DNA of 21,175 nt from assembly GCA_052389755.1 (NCBI GenBank), contig JBQTHP010000109.1:1-21175 (forward strand), read 5' to 3'. Made by a program: the position numbers and the translations under genes. Of the stretch, positions 14,142-21,053 are shown in pieces. The stretch's first letter is position 1; the number at the start of each line of letters is the position of its first letter. This stretch comes from JBQTHP01 sp052389755 (GTDB lineage: Bacteria > Pseudomonadota > Gammaproteobacteria > Steroidobacterales > Steroidobacteraceae). The notes below the pieces were generated by a model. That model ran no database searches and had not been told where the DNA came from. It saw nothing but the letters and a program-made list of their open reading frames with translations.

Positions 14142-14510
14142 GTGGATCCAACTCAGCGCAAACCCGCCGAGCCACCCGCAGATTCCACGGAGTCCACTGC
14201 CGAGCGACGGCGCCTTGGGCGTGTCGTGCATGACGATCGCGGCACTGCGCGCGTCGAATGGCACGATGCACCCCCGGATTACGACCGCCCGAAGCTCGAG
14301 GTCGAAGACACGGACGACACGGTTCGACGCCTCGCCATCCTGAACGACGGCGCGGCCGAGCCGTTCAATCCCTACAATCGCAAGGCCGAGGCGCGCCGGG
14401 CTCCGCCTGCACCGACCCAGAAACGCGATCTGCGCAAGCTCTCCGAATGGATCAAGATGATGCGCGGGATGGAAGAGCGGAAGCAGAGCGACGACGACGA
14501 CGCGGGCTGA
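14142..14510 (+). CDS. Conserved hypothetical protein, small and charged
   Basis: The soluble product of about 122 aa has a conserved-looking central part (LGRVVHDDRGTARVEWHDAP, then DRPKLEVEDT), a middle segment with FNPYNRKAEAR, and a C-terminal basic helix (DLRKLSEWIKMMRGMEERKQ) with an acidic tail. I recall similar hypothetical proteins in beta- and gammaproteobacteria but know of no function. The GTG at 14142 (VDPTQRKP) is chosen because residues from the earlier GTG at 14064 look like non-coding read-through. Neither has a good ribosome-binding site. It may be cotranscribed with the Nudix gene 79 bases upstream. Confidence 0.7.
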   Translation: MDPTQRKPAEPPADSTESTAERRRLGRVVHDDRGTARVEWHDAPPDYDRPKLEVEDTDDTVRRLAILNDGAAEPFNPYNRKAEARRAPPAPTQKRDLRKLSEWIKMMRGMEERKQSDDDDAG

Positions 14511-14552
14511 GGGAAGCGAAAACGGGGCGTCCGCTTGCTTTCCGCACGGCGA

Positions 14553-14651
14553 CGGACTTGTCCCGCGTGGAGCCGCCATGCAGGCAAGTCCGAATTGACC
14601 GAGCGAATATCGTGGAGCGAATCAATTCGGGCTTGCCTGCACGGCGGCTCC
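14553..14651. repeat. Long hairpin with an alternative pairing partner, between convergent genes
   Basis: Arms of 30 bases at 14569-14598 and 14622-14651 pair at 28 positions (one of the two mismatches is a possible G-U) around a 23-base loop. The arms begin GGAGCCGCC and end CGAATTGA. Inside the left arm, CAAGTCCG (14585-14592) can instead pair perfectly with CGGACTTG at 14553-14560 just upstream. The two folds exclude each other. It lies between the ends of two convergent genes with no T-tract, so it may be a bidirectional terminator, a REP-like mobile palindrome, or a structured 3' RNA. Confidence 0.85.
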
Positions 14652-14673
14652 TCGTCCGCGCTCGTCTGAGTCG

Positions 14674-15321
14674 TCAGCCCATCTTCTCTATGTGCGCGCG
14701 CTTGTGCGCATCCGTGAGCCGGTAGAACCGTCTGAGCTCGGCCAGCACCTCGCGCTCGGGCTCCGCCCGCCCCTCGCGCAATGCGCGCTCGATGCGACGG
14801 CAGAACCGCTCCGCGTAGCGGCTGGCCGCGCGGTACAGGTTCGCGCGCTCGCCCGCGAGCGCAGGATCGATGCGGGCACGCTCGAACAGCACCCGCAGCA
14901 ACTCGGCCGGATATCGGTCGGGGAACTGGCGCCGCAGCAGCCAGCAGCTTGCGACGTACTTGTCGATTTCGGCCTGAAGCTCGAGCTCGAGCAGGGACAC
15001 CCCCTTGTCGTGGCCGGCGTTCCAGGCGAAGTACACGAAATGGCTGACGCCCTCGAGCGCCGTGCAGTAGTCGGCGACGTTGCCGGCGTCGAGCCGCCGT
15101 ATCGGGTCCGCTTTCCGCAGTCGTTCGAGCAGCGCGGGATCGAGATACAGCGACACGCCGATCGCATCGCTCTCGTGCGCGACGATCAACTGCTCGTCGC
15201 TCGCCGCCCGGGATGCCGCGGGCAGGCTGGCACGATCGGTACACAGGAAGTCGTAGACGTCGTGAGCGAGGCTCACGTCGTAGATCCCGCCGATCAGCTC
15301 CTGCAACTGCCGCAGGATCAT
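14674..15321 (-). CDS. Conserved hypothetical protein, partner of the gene at 15341-15958
   Basis: The 215-aa soluble, largely helical protein has no signal peptide or membrane segment. It begins MILRQLQELIGGIYDVSLAHDVYDF. Recognisable blocks are DEQLIVAHESDAIGVSLYLD, EGVSHFVYFAWNAGHDKGVS followed by LLELELQAEIDKY, and a C-terminal Arg-rich helical part ending RLTDAHKRAHIEKMG. I cannot assign a family function. The start lies 19 bases after the stop of the upstream minus-strand gene, so the two form an operon and perhaps a complex. The stop TGA is part of the 14-base GACGACTCAGACGA shared with the speA 3' end. Confidence 0.8.
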   Translation of the reverse strand: MILRQLQELIGGIYDVSLAHDVYDFLCTDRASLPAASRAASDEQLIVAHESDAIGVSLYLDPALLERLRKADPIRRLDAGNVADYCTALEGVSHFVYFAWNAGHDKGVSLLELELQAEIDKYVASCWLLRRQFPDRYPAELLRVLFERARIDPALAGERANLYRAASRYAERFCRRIERALREGRAEPEREVLAELRRFYRLTDAHKRAHIEKMG

Positions 15322-15340
15322 GTGTGCCGCGATCGCCCGC

Positions 15341-15958
15341 TCAGTTCCGCGAGCTCGTGCACGGAACGGGCGCGGGCTCGACGCCCAACCGCTTCAGGAT
15401 CTCGTAGGACCGGCGGCTGCCGGTCTTCAGCCACATCTCGTACAACCGCAGGATGTCGCGCTGGGAGTGCCGATACGAGGTTTCGCTCACCTCGTTGAGC
15501 GCATCGACCATGGGCTGGAATTTCTCGGCGAGCTCGGCAAAGACCTGAGCGAGCACGTGTCCGCGGCCACGCGCGAGGCAGCTCGCGAGCGTGCCGTAAG
15601 CGTGTCCACCCATCGCGATGTGGTAGTCGACGTCGACCAGCTTGCGGGCAAAGCTCTGTGCGAAAAAGCCCGCGATGAAGAGCGACACATCGCCGAGGCG
15701 CTGCAGGCCGCGCTGGCGGTCGCCCGGCGAGCTCGCTTCGAGCGCCTCGGTGAGCATGACCACGAGCGGCTTCAGCCGCGCGCCCTCGTCGGTGCGCTCG
15801 TAGAGCGCCTCGGAACGCGCGAACAGCGTGAGGAGATTGACGACGTAGTGTTCCGTCTGATCTTCCACCGCGACGTGCTGATGGGTAAGCGCGGCATGCA
15901 GCGAATCGCGGAAGAACTCCTTCAGATTCGCGACCGGCTGAACGTTTCCGGCTGGCAT
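15341..15958 (-). CDS. Conserved hypothetical protein, first gene of a two-gene unit
   Basis: The 205-aa soluble helical protein is of unknown function. Notable stretches are FFRDSLHAALTHQHVAVEDQ, TEHYVVNLLTLFARSEALYE, GDVSLFIAGFFAQSFARKLV followed by DVDYHIAMGGHAYGTLA, and ILRLYEMWLKTGSRRSYEIL. The dense DVDYHIAMGG segment looks like a conserved core. The ATG at 15958 has GAGAGG about eleven bases upstream. The 238-base region before it, shared with the divergent transporter gene, contains a palindrome at 16061-16074 that could control this operon. A role cannot be given from sequence. Confidence 0.8.
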   Translation of the reverse strand: MPAGNVQPVANLKEFFRDSLHAALTHQHVAVEDQTEHYVVNLLTLFARSEALYERTDEGARLKPLVVMLTEALEASSPGDRQRGLQRLGDVSLFIAGFFAQSFARKLVDVDYHIAMGGHAYGTLASCLARGRGHVLAQVFAELAEKFQPMVDALNEVSETSYRHSQRDILRLYEMWLKTGSRRSYEILKRLGVEPAPVPCTSSRN

Positions 15959-16060
15959 ATGGCTGCGATCCTCTCTACTGATAGAACGGCATGCCGGGCG
16001 AAAAGTTCACCGCACCTTGCTCGCAGAAGCTGTGACCGACTGCGCTCTTCTTTGCATAAC

Positions 16061-16074
16061 TCACACCAGTGTGA
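16061..16074. promoter_or_regulatory. Operator-like palindrome TCACAC-CA-GTGTGA
   Basis: A perfect 6-bp dyad with a two-base centre lies in the divergent region between the hypothetical operon (minus) and the transporter (plus). It is about 100 bases from each start codon, a position suited to a dimeric repressor or activator. No regulator gene is adjacent. Confidence 0.5.
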
Positions 16075-16116
16075 AACCCGTTCACTCTCCTGCGTTAGCA
16101 GCAACCGTGCCCGACT

Positions 16117-16190
16117 GCTAATGAGCGTCGCCCGCACCCGTCGCACGGGTACCATCGCTCGTCTTACCGGCATGAGCGACGCTCATTAGC
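16117..16190. repeat. Perfect 15-bp inverted repeat upstream of the MFS gene
   Basis: GCTAATGAGCGTCGC (16117-16131) recurs as its exact reverse complement at 16176-16190. The 44-base spacer contains a second perfect hairpin, ACCCGT-CGC-ACGGGT (16136-16150). The right arm ends six bases before the MFS start codon, so folding of the RNA would hide the ribosome-binding region. The arms contain the start and stop codons of a 22-codon reading frame. Confidence 0.85.
16121..16189 (+). CDS. Possible 22-aa leader peptide before the MFS gene
   Basis: An ATG in the left arm of the inverted repeat opens a frame MSVARTRRTGTIARLTGMSD followed by Ala-His and TAG in the right arm, seven bases before the transporter start. 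The peptide is Arg/Thr-rich. No Shine-Dalgarno sequence is visible. The only support is its exact fit to the repeat and its position, and part of the symmetry (ATG in one arm, CAT in the other) follows automatically from the repeat. Confidence 0.25.
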   Translation: MSVARTRRTGTIARLTGMSDAH

Positions 16191-16196
16191 GAAGAA

Positions 16197-17534
16197 GTGA
16201 ATCCCACGCGCAGCGCGCGGCTCTGGGGGCTGTCGGGCTACCACTGGCTCGTGCTGGCCGCCGTCTGGGCCGGCTGGGGCTTCGACGTGTTCGACGCCCT
16301 GCTCTTCAATTTCGTCGCGCCGAACTGCGTGCCCGTGCTTCTCGGTCTGCCGCTCGGCTCGCCCGAGGCGCGCGAGGCGACCGTCTTCTGGACCGGCATT
16401 CTTACCTCCGTGCTGCTCGTCGGCTGGGCGGCCGGCGGTGTGATCTTCGGCTGGCTCGCCGACCGGCTCGGCCGCAAACGCGCGCTGCTGCTCACCATTA
16501 CGGTCTACGCCGGCGGCACCGCGCTGTGCGCGGCCGCGATGGATATCTGGCAGCTCACCGCGTTTCGCGCGCTCGCGAGCCTCGGGATCGGCGGGGAATG
16601 GGCCGTCGGCGCGGCACTGCTCGCCGAGTCGATGCCGGAGCGGCGCCGCGTCGAGGCAGCCACGCTGCTGCAGACCGCCTCGCCACTCGGCATTGTGCTC
16701 GCAAGCTTCGTCAACTATCAGATCGCGGGCCTGTGGCTCGCCGACTCGCCGGAGAGCTCATGGCGCGTGGTATTTCTCTGCGGTCTCGCGCCGGTTGGGT
16801 TGGCTCTCGTCGTACGCCTCTTCGTCCGCGAGAGCGATCACTGGCGCGAGCACGTCGCCGCGGCGCGGCCGCCGTCGCCGCGTGAGCTGTTCGGGCCCGA
16901 CGTCCGGCGCCTCGCCGCGAGCGGCTTCTTCGTGTCGGTCACCGCGCTCCTCACCTGGTGGGCGTGCAACGCGTTCGTTCCGCTGCTCGGCAGCACACTT
17001 GCCGCCGAGCACGCGGCCTCCGCGGGACTCGCGCCGGCGGAGGCGCGCGCGCTCGCCGAAAGCTGGAAGTCGCAGGCATCGAACGCGTTCAACTTCGGCG
17101 GCCTGCTCGGGACGTTCGCGGCGATTCCGCTCGCGCGCCTCCTCACCCGGCGCGCGATGTTCGCCGGCTACTTCCTGTTCTCGTCGCTGGCGCTGTTCGC
17201 CGCGTTCGGTCTCGAGCTGCCGGAACACGCGCGGATCGCGATGCTGTTCGTCGTGGGGATGGGCGTGTACGGCATCTTCGGTACGCACGTGTTCTATCTG
17301 CCGGAGCTGTTCCCGGCTCGGTTGCGCGGCACGGGCGCGGGCACGTGCTACAACATCGGCCGTGTGATTGCCGCGCTCGGCCCGCTGCTGGTCGGGTCGG
17401 TGTCGGCCGCGGCCGGCGGATCGAGCGCGGTCATTCTGCAGACGCTTCTGTGGGTCGCCATCGTGCCGCTTCTGGCGGCGTTCGTGGCGCCGCTCTTCAT
17501 CGTCGAGACGCGCGGCCGCGCCCTGCCGCGCTAG
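16197..17534 (+). CDS. MFS transporter, metabolite:H+ symporter-like
   Basis: The 445-aa protein has about 12 membrane segments. It shows the MFS motif A, GWLADRLGRKR (85-95), between helices 2 and 3, acidic residues in helix 1 (GWGFDVFDALLFNFV; Asp30 and Asp33), and FRALASLGIGGEWAVGAALL in helix 4. These are typical of the aromatic-acid/metabolite:proton symporter branch. The substrate is not readable. The GTG at 16197 fits the usual N-terminus (YHWLVLAAVWAGWGFD), but its ribosome-binding site is weak (GAAGAA), and a strong inverted repeat lies directly upstream, hinting at translational or attenuation control. The stop TAG lies in a palindrome shared with the convergent HAD gene. Confidence 0.9.
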   Translation: MNPTRSARLWGLSGYHWLVLAAVWAGWGFDVFDALLFNFVAPNCVPVLLGLPLGSPEAREATVFWTGILTSVLLVGWAAGGVIFGWLADRLGRKRALLLTITVYAGGTALCAAAMDIWQLTAFRALASLGIGGEWAVGAALLAESMPERRRVEAATLLQTASPLGIVLASFVNYQIAGLWLADSPESSWRVVFLCGLAPVGLALVVRLFVRESDHWREHVAAARPPSPRELFGPDVRRLAASGFFVSVTALLTWWACNAFVPLLGSTLAAEHAASAGLAPAEARALAESWKSQASNAFNFGGLLGTFAAIPLARLLTRRAMFAGYFLFSSLALFAAFGLELPEHARIAMLFVVGMGVYGIFGTHVFYLPELFPARLRGTGAGTCYNIGRVIAALGPLLVGSVSAAAGGSSAVILQTLLWVAIVPLLAAFVAPLFIVETRGRALPR

Positions 17535-17546
17535 GAGCCTGTCCTA
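17530..17546. repeat. Palindrome spanning the stop codons of two convergent genes
   Basis: TAGGA-GCCTG-TCCTA (17532-17546) is a 5-bp dyad whose first TAG is the MFS stop and whose last CTA is the HAD stop on the other strand. The 14-mer GCTAGGAGCCTGTC (17530-17543) recurs exactly at 21029-21042, in a longer palindrome that also contains a minus-strand stop. Confidence 0.7.
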
Positions 17547-18236
17547 CCGTGCGGGATCGAGCAGTGCGGCGGCAAGCTCCGCGCAGTCGCGAACGGCGAG
17601 CTCGGCCGGTGCGATCGTCTCGGGCCACACTGCGTTGATACGGTTCATCCAGATTGCGCGCAGGCCCGCGCTGCGCGCGCCCTCGACGTCGATGTATGGA
17701 TCGTCGCCGACATATGCGACCTCGCGTGGCGCGAGCCCGAGCGCCGCTACGAGCGCCTCGAACGCGCGTGGGTCGGGTTTCGCGACGCCGACGACGCGCG
17801 AATTCAGCGAGACGGTGAACAGACCCGAGAGCCCGATGCGCCCGAGATCCGCGTTGCCGTTGGAGAGGGTCGCAAGAACATGGCGCGATCGCAGCCGCGC
17901 GAGTGCCGGGCGAACGTCCGGAAACGTTTCGAGATCGTTTCGCGCGGCGAAGAACACCTCGAACGCGGCATCTCCGACGGACCGCTCGTACCCGCAGTCG
18001 CACGCGTGGCGAGCCATCGATTCGGTCCGCAGGTAATTGAAGTCGTGCGCGTGCGCCGGCTCCTCGCGTGCGAGCCGGGCGCGGGCGGCGCGCATCTCTT
18101 CGCGCGAAAAGCGCTCGGGGATTCTCGGCCAGTGCACGCGCAGCCAGTCGAGCACGCGCTGCTCCGCGCGTGCGATCACGGGCTCGACGTCCCAGAGCGT
18201 ATTATCGAGATCGAACGCGAGCGCGCGGATTTTCAT
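17544..18236 (-). CDS. HAD-superfamily phosphatase
   Basis: The 230-aa protein has the four HAD motifs: I DLDNTLWD (nucleophile Asp9, Asp11), II LSNGN (Ser125), III KPDPRAF (Lys153) and IV VGDDPYID (Asp178, Asp179). A helical cap lies between motifs I and II, so it is subfamily IA. Members act on nucleotides, FMN, phosphoglycolate or similar small phosphates. The WD after motif I and the cap length recall YjjG/FMN-phosphatase-like enzymes, but the substrate is not certain. The ATG at 18236 begins the first strand (MKIRALAFDLDNTL). It is divergent from the GST gene, with only 23 bases between starts, and its 3' end is nine bases from the MFS stop. Confidence 0.92.
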   Translation of the reverse strand: MKIRALAFDLDNTLWDVEPVIARAEQRVLDWLRVHWPRIPERFSREEMRAARARLAREEPAHAHDFNYLRTESMARHACDCGYERSVGDAAFEVFFAARNDLETFPDVRPALARLRSRHVLATLSNGNADLGRIGLSGLFTVSLNSRVVGVAKPDPRAFEALVAALGLAPREVAYVGDDPYIDVEGARSAGLRAIWMNRINAVWPETIAPAELAVRDCAELAAALLDPAR

Positions 18237-18259
18237 CGAGCACGTGCACCGGGGACCGC

Positions 18260-18928
18260 ATGATGTCACAGCTCACACTCGTCATCGGCAACAAGAACTA
18301 CTCCTCGTGGTCGCTGCGCGCGTGGATGCTGATGACGCATCTCGGTCTGGAGTTTCGCGAGGTACGGCTGCGCCTGTCCACGCCCACGTTCAAGTCCGAG
18401 ATCGCGCAGCACGGGCCGCACGGTCGGGTGCCGGTGCTGAAGCACGGGGATCTCACCGTATGGGATTCGCTCGCGATCTGCGAGTACCTTGCCGAGCTCG
18501 CCGGGCGCGGTTGGCCTCACGATCGCGGCGCGCGCGCAGTCGCGCGCTCAGTGTGCGCGGAGATGCACTCAGGTTTCCAGGCGCTGCGCTCGGGCTGGCC
18601 GATGAACGCGCGCGCCCGAAACCGGCGCACGGTGCTGACGAGCGCGCTTCGGGCCGATGTCGAACGCATCGACGAGCTGTGGAGCGACTGCCGGCGCCGT
18701 TTCGGTGCGGACGGTCCGTGGCTCTTCGGCGAATACTCGATCCCGGACGCGATGTACGCGCCCGTGGTGCTGCGCTTCAACACCTACGGGGCGGAGCTGT
18801 CCGAAACGGCGCGCACCTACTTGGCCGTTGCACTCCAGGATCCCGCGCTGCAGAGCTGGATGCGCGCGGCGCAGGTCGAGCCGTGGGTCATCGAGGAGGA
18901 TGAGACGGGAAAGACGGCTGGAGCCTGA
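18260..18928 (+). CDS. Glutathione S-transferase family protein
   Basis: The 222-aa product has a thioredoxin-like N-terminal domain with the serine-type start NKNYSSWSLRAW (11-22), the cis-proline segment GRVPVL (55-60) and the glutathione-contacting DS (69-70, in WDSLAICEYLAE). An all-helical C-terminal domain follows (GPWLFGEYSIPDAMYAPVVL). These enzymes are cytoplasmic and conjugate or reduce electrophiles with glutathione. Two ATGs follow each other (18260, 18263). GGGGA at 18251-18255 is better spaced for the second, so the true product may be one residue shorter. Only 34 bases separate it from the peptidase gene, which has its own ribosome-binding site, so cotranscription is possible. 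Confidence 0.93.
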   Translation: MMSQLTLVIGNKNYSSWSLRAWMLMTHLGLEFREVRLRLSTPTFKSEIAQHGPHGRVPVLKHGDLTVWDSLAICEYLAELAGRGWPHDRGARAVARSVCAEMHSGFQALRSGWPMNARARNRRTVLTSALRADVERIDELWSDCRRRFGADGPWLFGEYSIPDAMYAPVVLRFNTYGAELSETARTYLAVALQDPALQSWMRAAQVEPWVIEEDETGKTAGA

Positions 18929-18962
18929 TTTAGAATTCCCGCCTCACCTCCCGGAGCATCCA

Positions 18963-21020
18963 ATGCATCTTCTCTCCCGCTTCGCCGCGGTCGCGCTCGC
19001 TGTGGCGTTCTGTCAGGGTGCCGGCGCCCAACCCGCGAAACAGCCGTTCACCGCCGAAGACCTCGTCCGGCTCAAGCGCGTCAGCGATCCGCAGGTTTCA
19101 CCCGACGGTCGACGGGTCGCATTCGTCCTGCGCGAAACGGACATGGAGGCGAACCGCGGCCGAACGGATCTCTGGCTCCTCGAGCTCGGGGCAGCGGCTG
19201 CGGAGCCCCGACGCCTCACGCAGCACGCCGCCAACGATTCGAATCCGCGCTGGGCGCCCGACTCGCGCACGTTGTACTTCCTCTCCACGCGCTCGGGTTC
19301 GTCGCAGGTGTGGCGCCTGTCGCTCGACGGCGGCGAGGCGACGCAGGTCACCGACTATCCGCTCGACGTGAACACGCTCAAGGTCGCCCCGACCGGTGAC
19401 CGGATCGCGATCGCGATGGAGGTCTTTCCGGACTGCGCGGATCCTAAATGCACGAAGGACAGACTCGACGCGAAAGAAAAGAGCCCGACCTCGGAGCAGC
19501 TCTACGACCGCGTGTTCGTGCGCCACTGGGATACCTGGAAGAACGGCACGCGCTCGCATCTTTTCAGCGCCGCCATCGGCGCCGACGGCAAGGCGGGCGC
19601 GCCGGTCGATCTGTCCGGCAAGCTCGACGCCGACGTGCCTTCGAAACCCTTCGGCGGCGATGAGGACTTCGATTTCAGTCCGGACGGCAGGCGGCTCGTG
19701 TTCAGCGCGCGCGCTGCCGGGTGCGCCGAACCCTGGTCGACGAACTTCGATCTCTACGACGTGCCGGTGGACGGCGCGAGCGCCCCGACGAACCTGACGG
19801 AATCGAACCCGGCGTGGGACGCACAGCCCGTTTTTCTTCCGAACGGCGATCTCGCCTATCTCGCCATGGAACGGCCGGGCTTCGAAGCGGACCGCTTTCA
19901 CGTCGTGCTGCGCGACTCGCGCGGCGGCGTGCGGCCGCTCACGAGATCGTGGGATCGCTCGGTGAGCAGACTCGGCGTCGTGCCGGGCGGCCGGCGTTTG
20001 CTTGCGACGACTGACGATATCGGTCAGCACGCGCTCTACTCCATCGACGTCTCGACGGGCACACCCCGAAAGCTCGTGGGCACCGGCCAGGTCACCGACT
20101 ATTCACCGACAAGGGACGGAGTCGTTTTCGCGTGGAGCTCGCTCGGGGCGCCCGCGGATCTGCACGTCGTTCGCACAAACGGCCGGGCGCCGCGGCGTCT
20201 GACGTCGGTCAACCGCGAGCTCCTCGCGCAGCGCGCTCTCACGGAGTTCGAGCAGTTCAGCTTCAGGGGCTGGAACGATGAGACCGTGTACGGCTACATC
20301 GTGAAGCCTCTTGGCTTCGAGGCGGGCAAACGGTATCCCCTCGCGTTCTTCGTCCACGGCGGGCCGCAGTCGAGCTTCCAGAATCAGTGGAATTACCGCT
20401 GGAACGGGCAGACCTTTGCCGGCAGCGGCTACGCGTTCGTCACGATCGACTTTCACGGATCGCCCGGCTACGGGCAGGGGTTCACCGATTCGATCCGCCG
20501 CGACTGGGGCGGCAAGCCCGTCGAGGATCTGCAGAAGGGTCTCGCGGCCGCCTTCGCTCGCTATCCGTGGCTCGATGAGAACCGCGTCTGCGCGCTGGGT
20601 GCATCCTACGGTGGCTTCATGATGAACTGGCTCGCGGGCAACTGGTCCGAGCCGTTCCGCTGCATAGTCAACCACGCCGGAATCTTCGATCAGCGCTCGA
20701 TGTACTACTCGACCGAGGAGCTGTGGTTTCCGGAATGGGACTTCGGCGGGCCCTACTTCGAGAACCCGGAAAGCTACGAGAGATTCAATCCAGCGAATTT
20801 CGTCGCAAAGTGGCGCACGCCGATGCTCGTGACGCACGGCGCGCTCGACTTCCGCGTGCCGTACACGCAAGGTCTCGCGGCTTTCACGGCACTGCAGCGG
20901 CGTGGGATCGAGAGCCGGCTCCTCGTCCTCCCCGACGAGAACCACTGGGTGCTCAAGCCTGCGAACGCCGTGCAGTGGTATGGCGAGATGCTCGGGTGGC
21001 TGCATCGCCACCTCGAGTGA
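18963..21020 (+). CDS. Secreted S9-family peptidase (acylaminoacyl/dipeptidyl peptidase-like)
   Basis: The 685-aa protein has a signal peptide (1-22, LALAV-like core, cleavage near AGA-QP), so it is periplasmic or exported. Residues about 30-415 carry beta-propeller repeats (SPDGRRVAFV, NPRWAPDSRTLYFLS, FSPDGRRLVFSA, QPVFLPNGDLAYLA). From about 430 an alpha/beta-hydrolase domain follows, with HGGPQSSF, the nucleophile in GASYGGF (Ser548), Asp629 (GALDFRVPYTQG) and His661 (DENHWVL): a complete S9 triad. Such prolyl-oligopeptidase relatives cleave short peptides from their N-terminus. Cys158 and Cys163 (CADPKC) could form a disulfide in the periplasm. The start is firm: GGAG at 18953-18956, six bases before ATG 18963. 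Confidence 0.96.
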   Translation: MHLLSRFAAVALAVAFCQGAGAQPAKQPFTAEDLVRLKRVSDPQVSPDGRRVAFVLRETDMEANRGRTDLWLLELGAAAAEPRRLTQHAANDSNPRWAPDSRTLYFLSTRSGSSQVWRLSLDGGEATQVTDYPLDVNTLKVAPTGDRIAIAMEVFPDCADPKCTKDRLDAKEKSPTSEQLYDRVFVRHWDTWKNGTRSHLFSAAIGADGKAGAPVDLSGKLDADVPSKPFGGDEDFDFSPDGRRLVFSARAAGCAEPWSTNFDLYDVPVDGASAPTNLTESNPAWDAQPVFLPNGDLAYLAMERPGFEADRFHVVLRDSRGGVRPLTRSWDRSVSRLGVVPGGRRLLATTDDIGQHALYSIDVSTGTPRKLVGTGQVTDYSPTRDGVVFAWSSLGAPADLHVVRTNGRAPRRLTSVNRELLAQRALTEFEQFSFRGWNDETVYGYIVKPLGFEAGKRYPLAFFVHGGPQSSFQNQWNYRWNGQTFAGSGYAFVTIDFHGSPGYGQGFTDSIRRDWGGKPVEDLQKGLAAAFARYPWLDENRVCALGASYGGFMMNWLAGNWSEPFRCIVNHAGIFDQRSMYYSTEELWFPEWDFGGPYFENPESYERFNPANFVAKWRTPMLVTHGALDFRVPYTQGLAAFTALQRRGIESRLLVLPDENHWVLKPANAVQWYGEMLGWLHRHLE

Positions 21021-21028
21021 CAGCGGCG

Positions 21029-21053
21029 GCTAGGAGCCTGTCAGGCTCCTAGC
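21029..21053. terminator. 12-bp-arm palindrome between convergent genes
   Basis: GCTAGGAGCCTG, one T, then CAGGCTCCTAGC: a perfect dyad nine bases after the peptidase stop. Its right arm contains the stop codon of the minus-strand gene (CTA, 21049-21051). It lacks a T-tract. Its position suggests bidirectional termination or 3'-end protection. The first 14 bases match 17530-17543. Confidence 0.6.
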
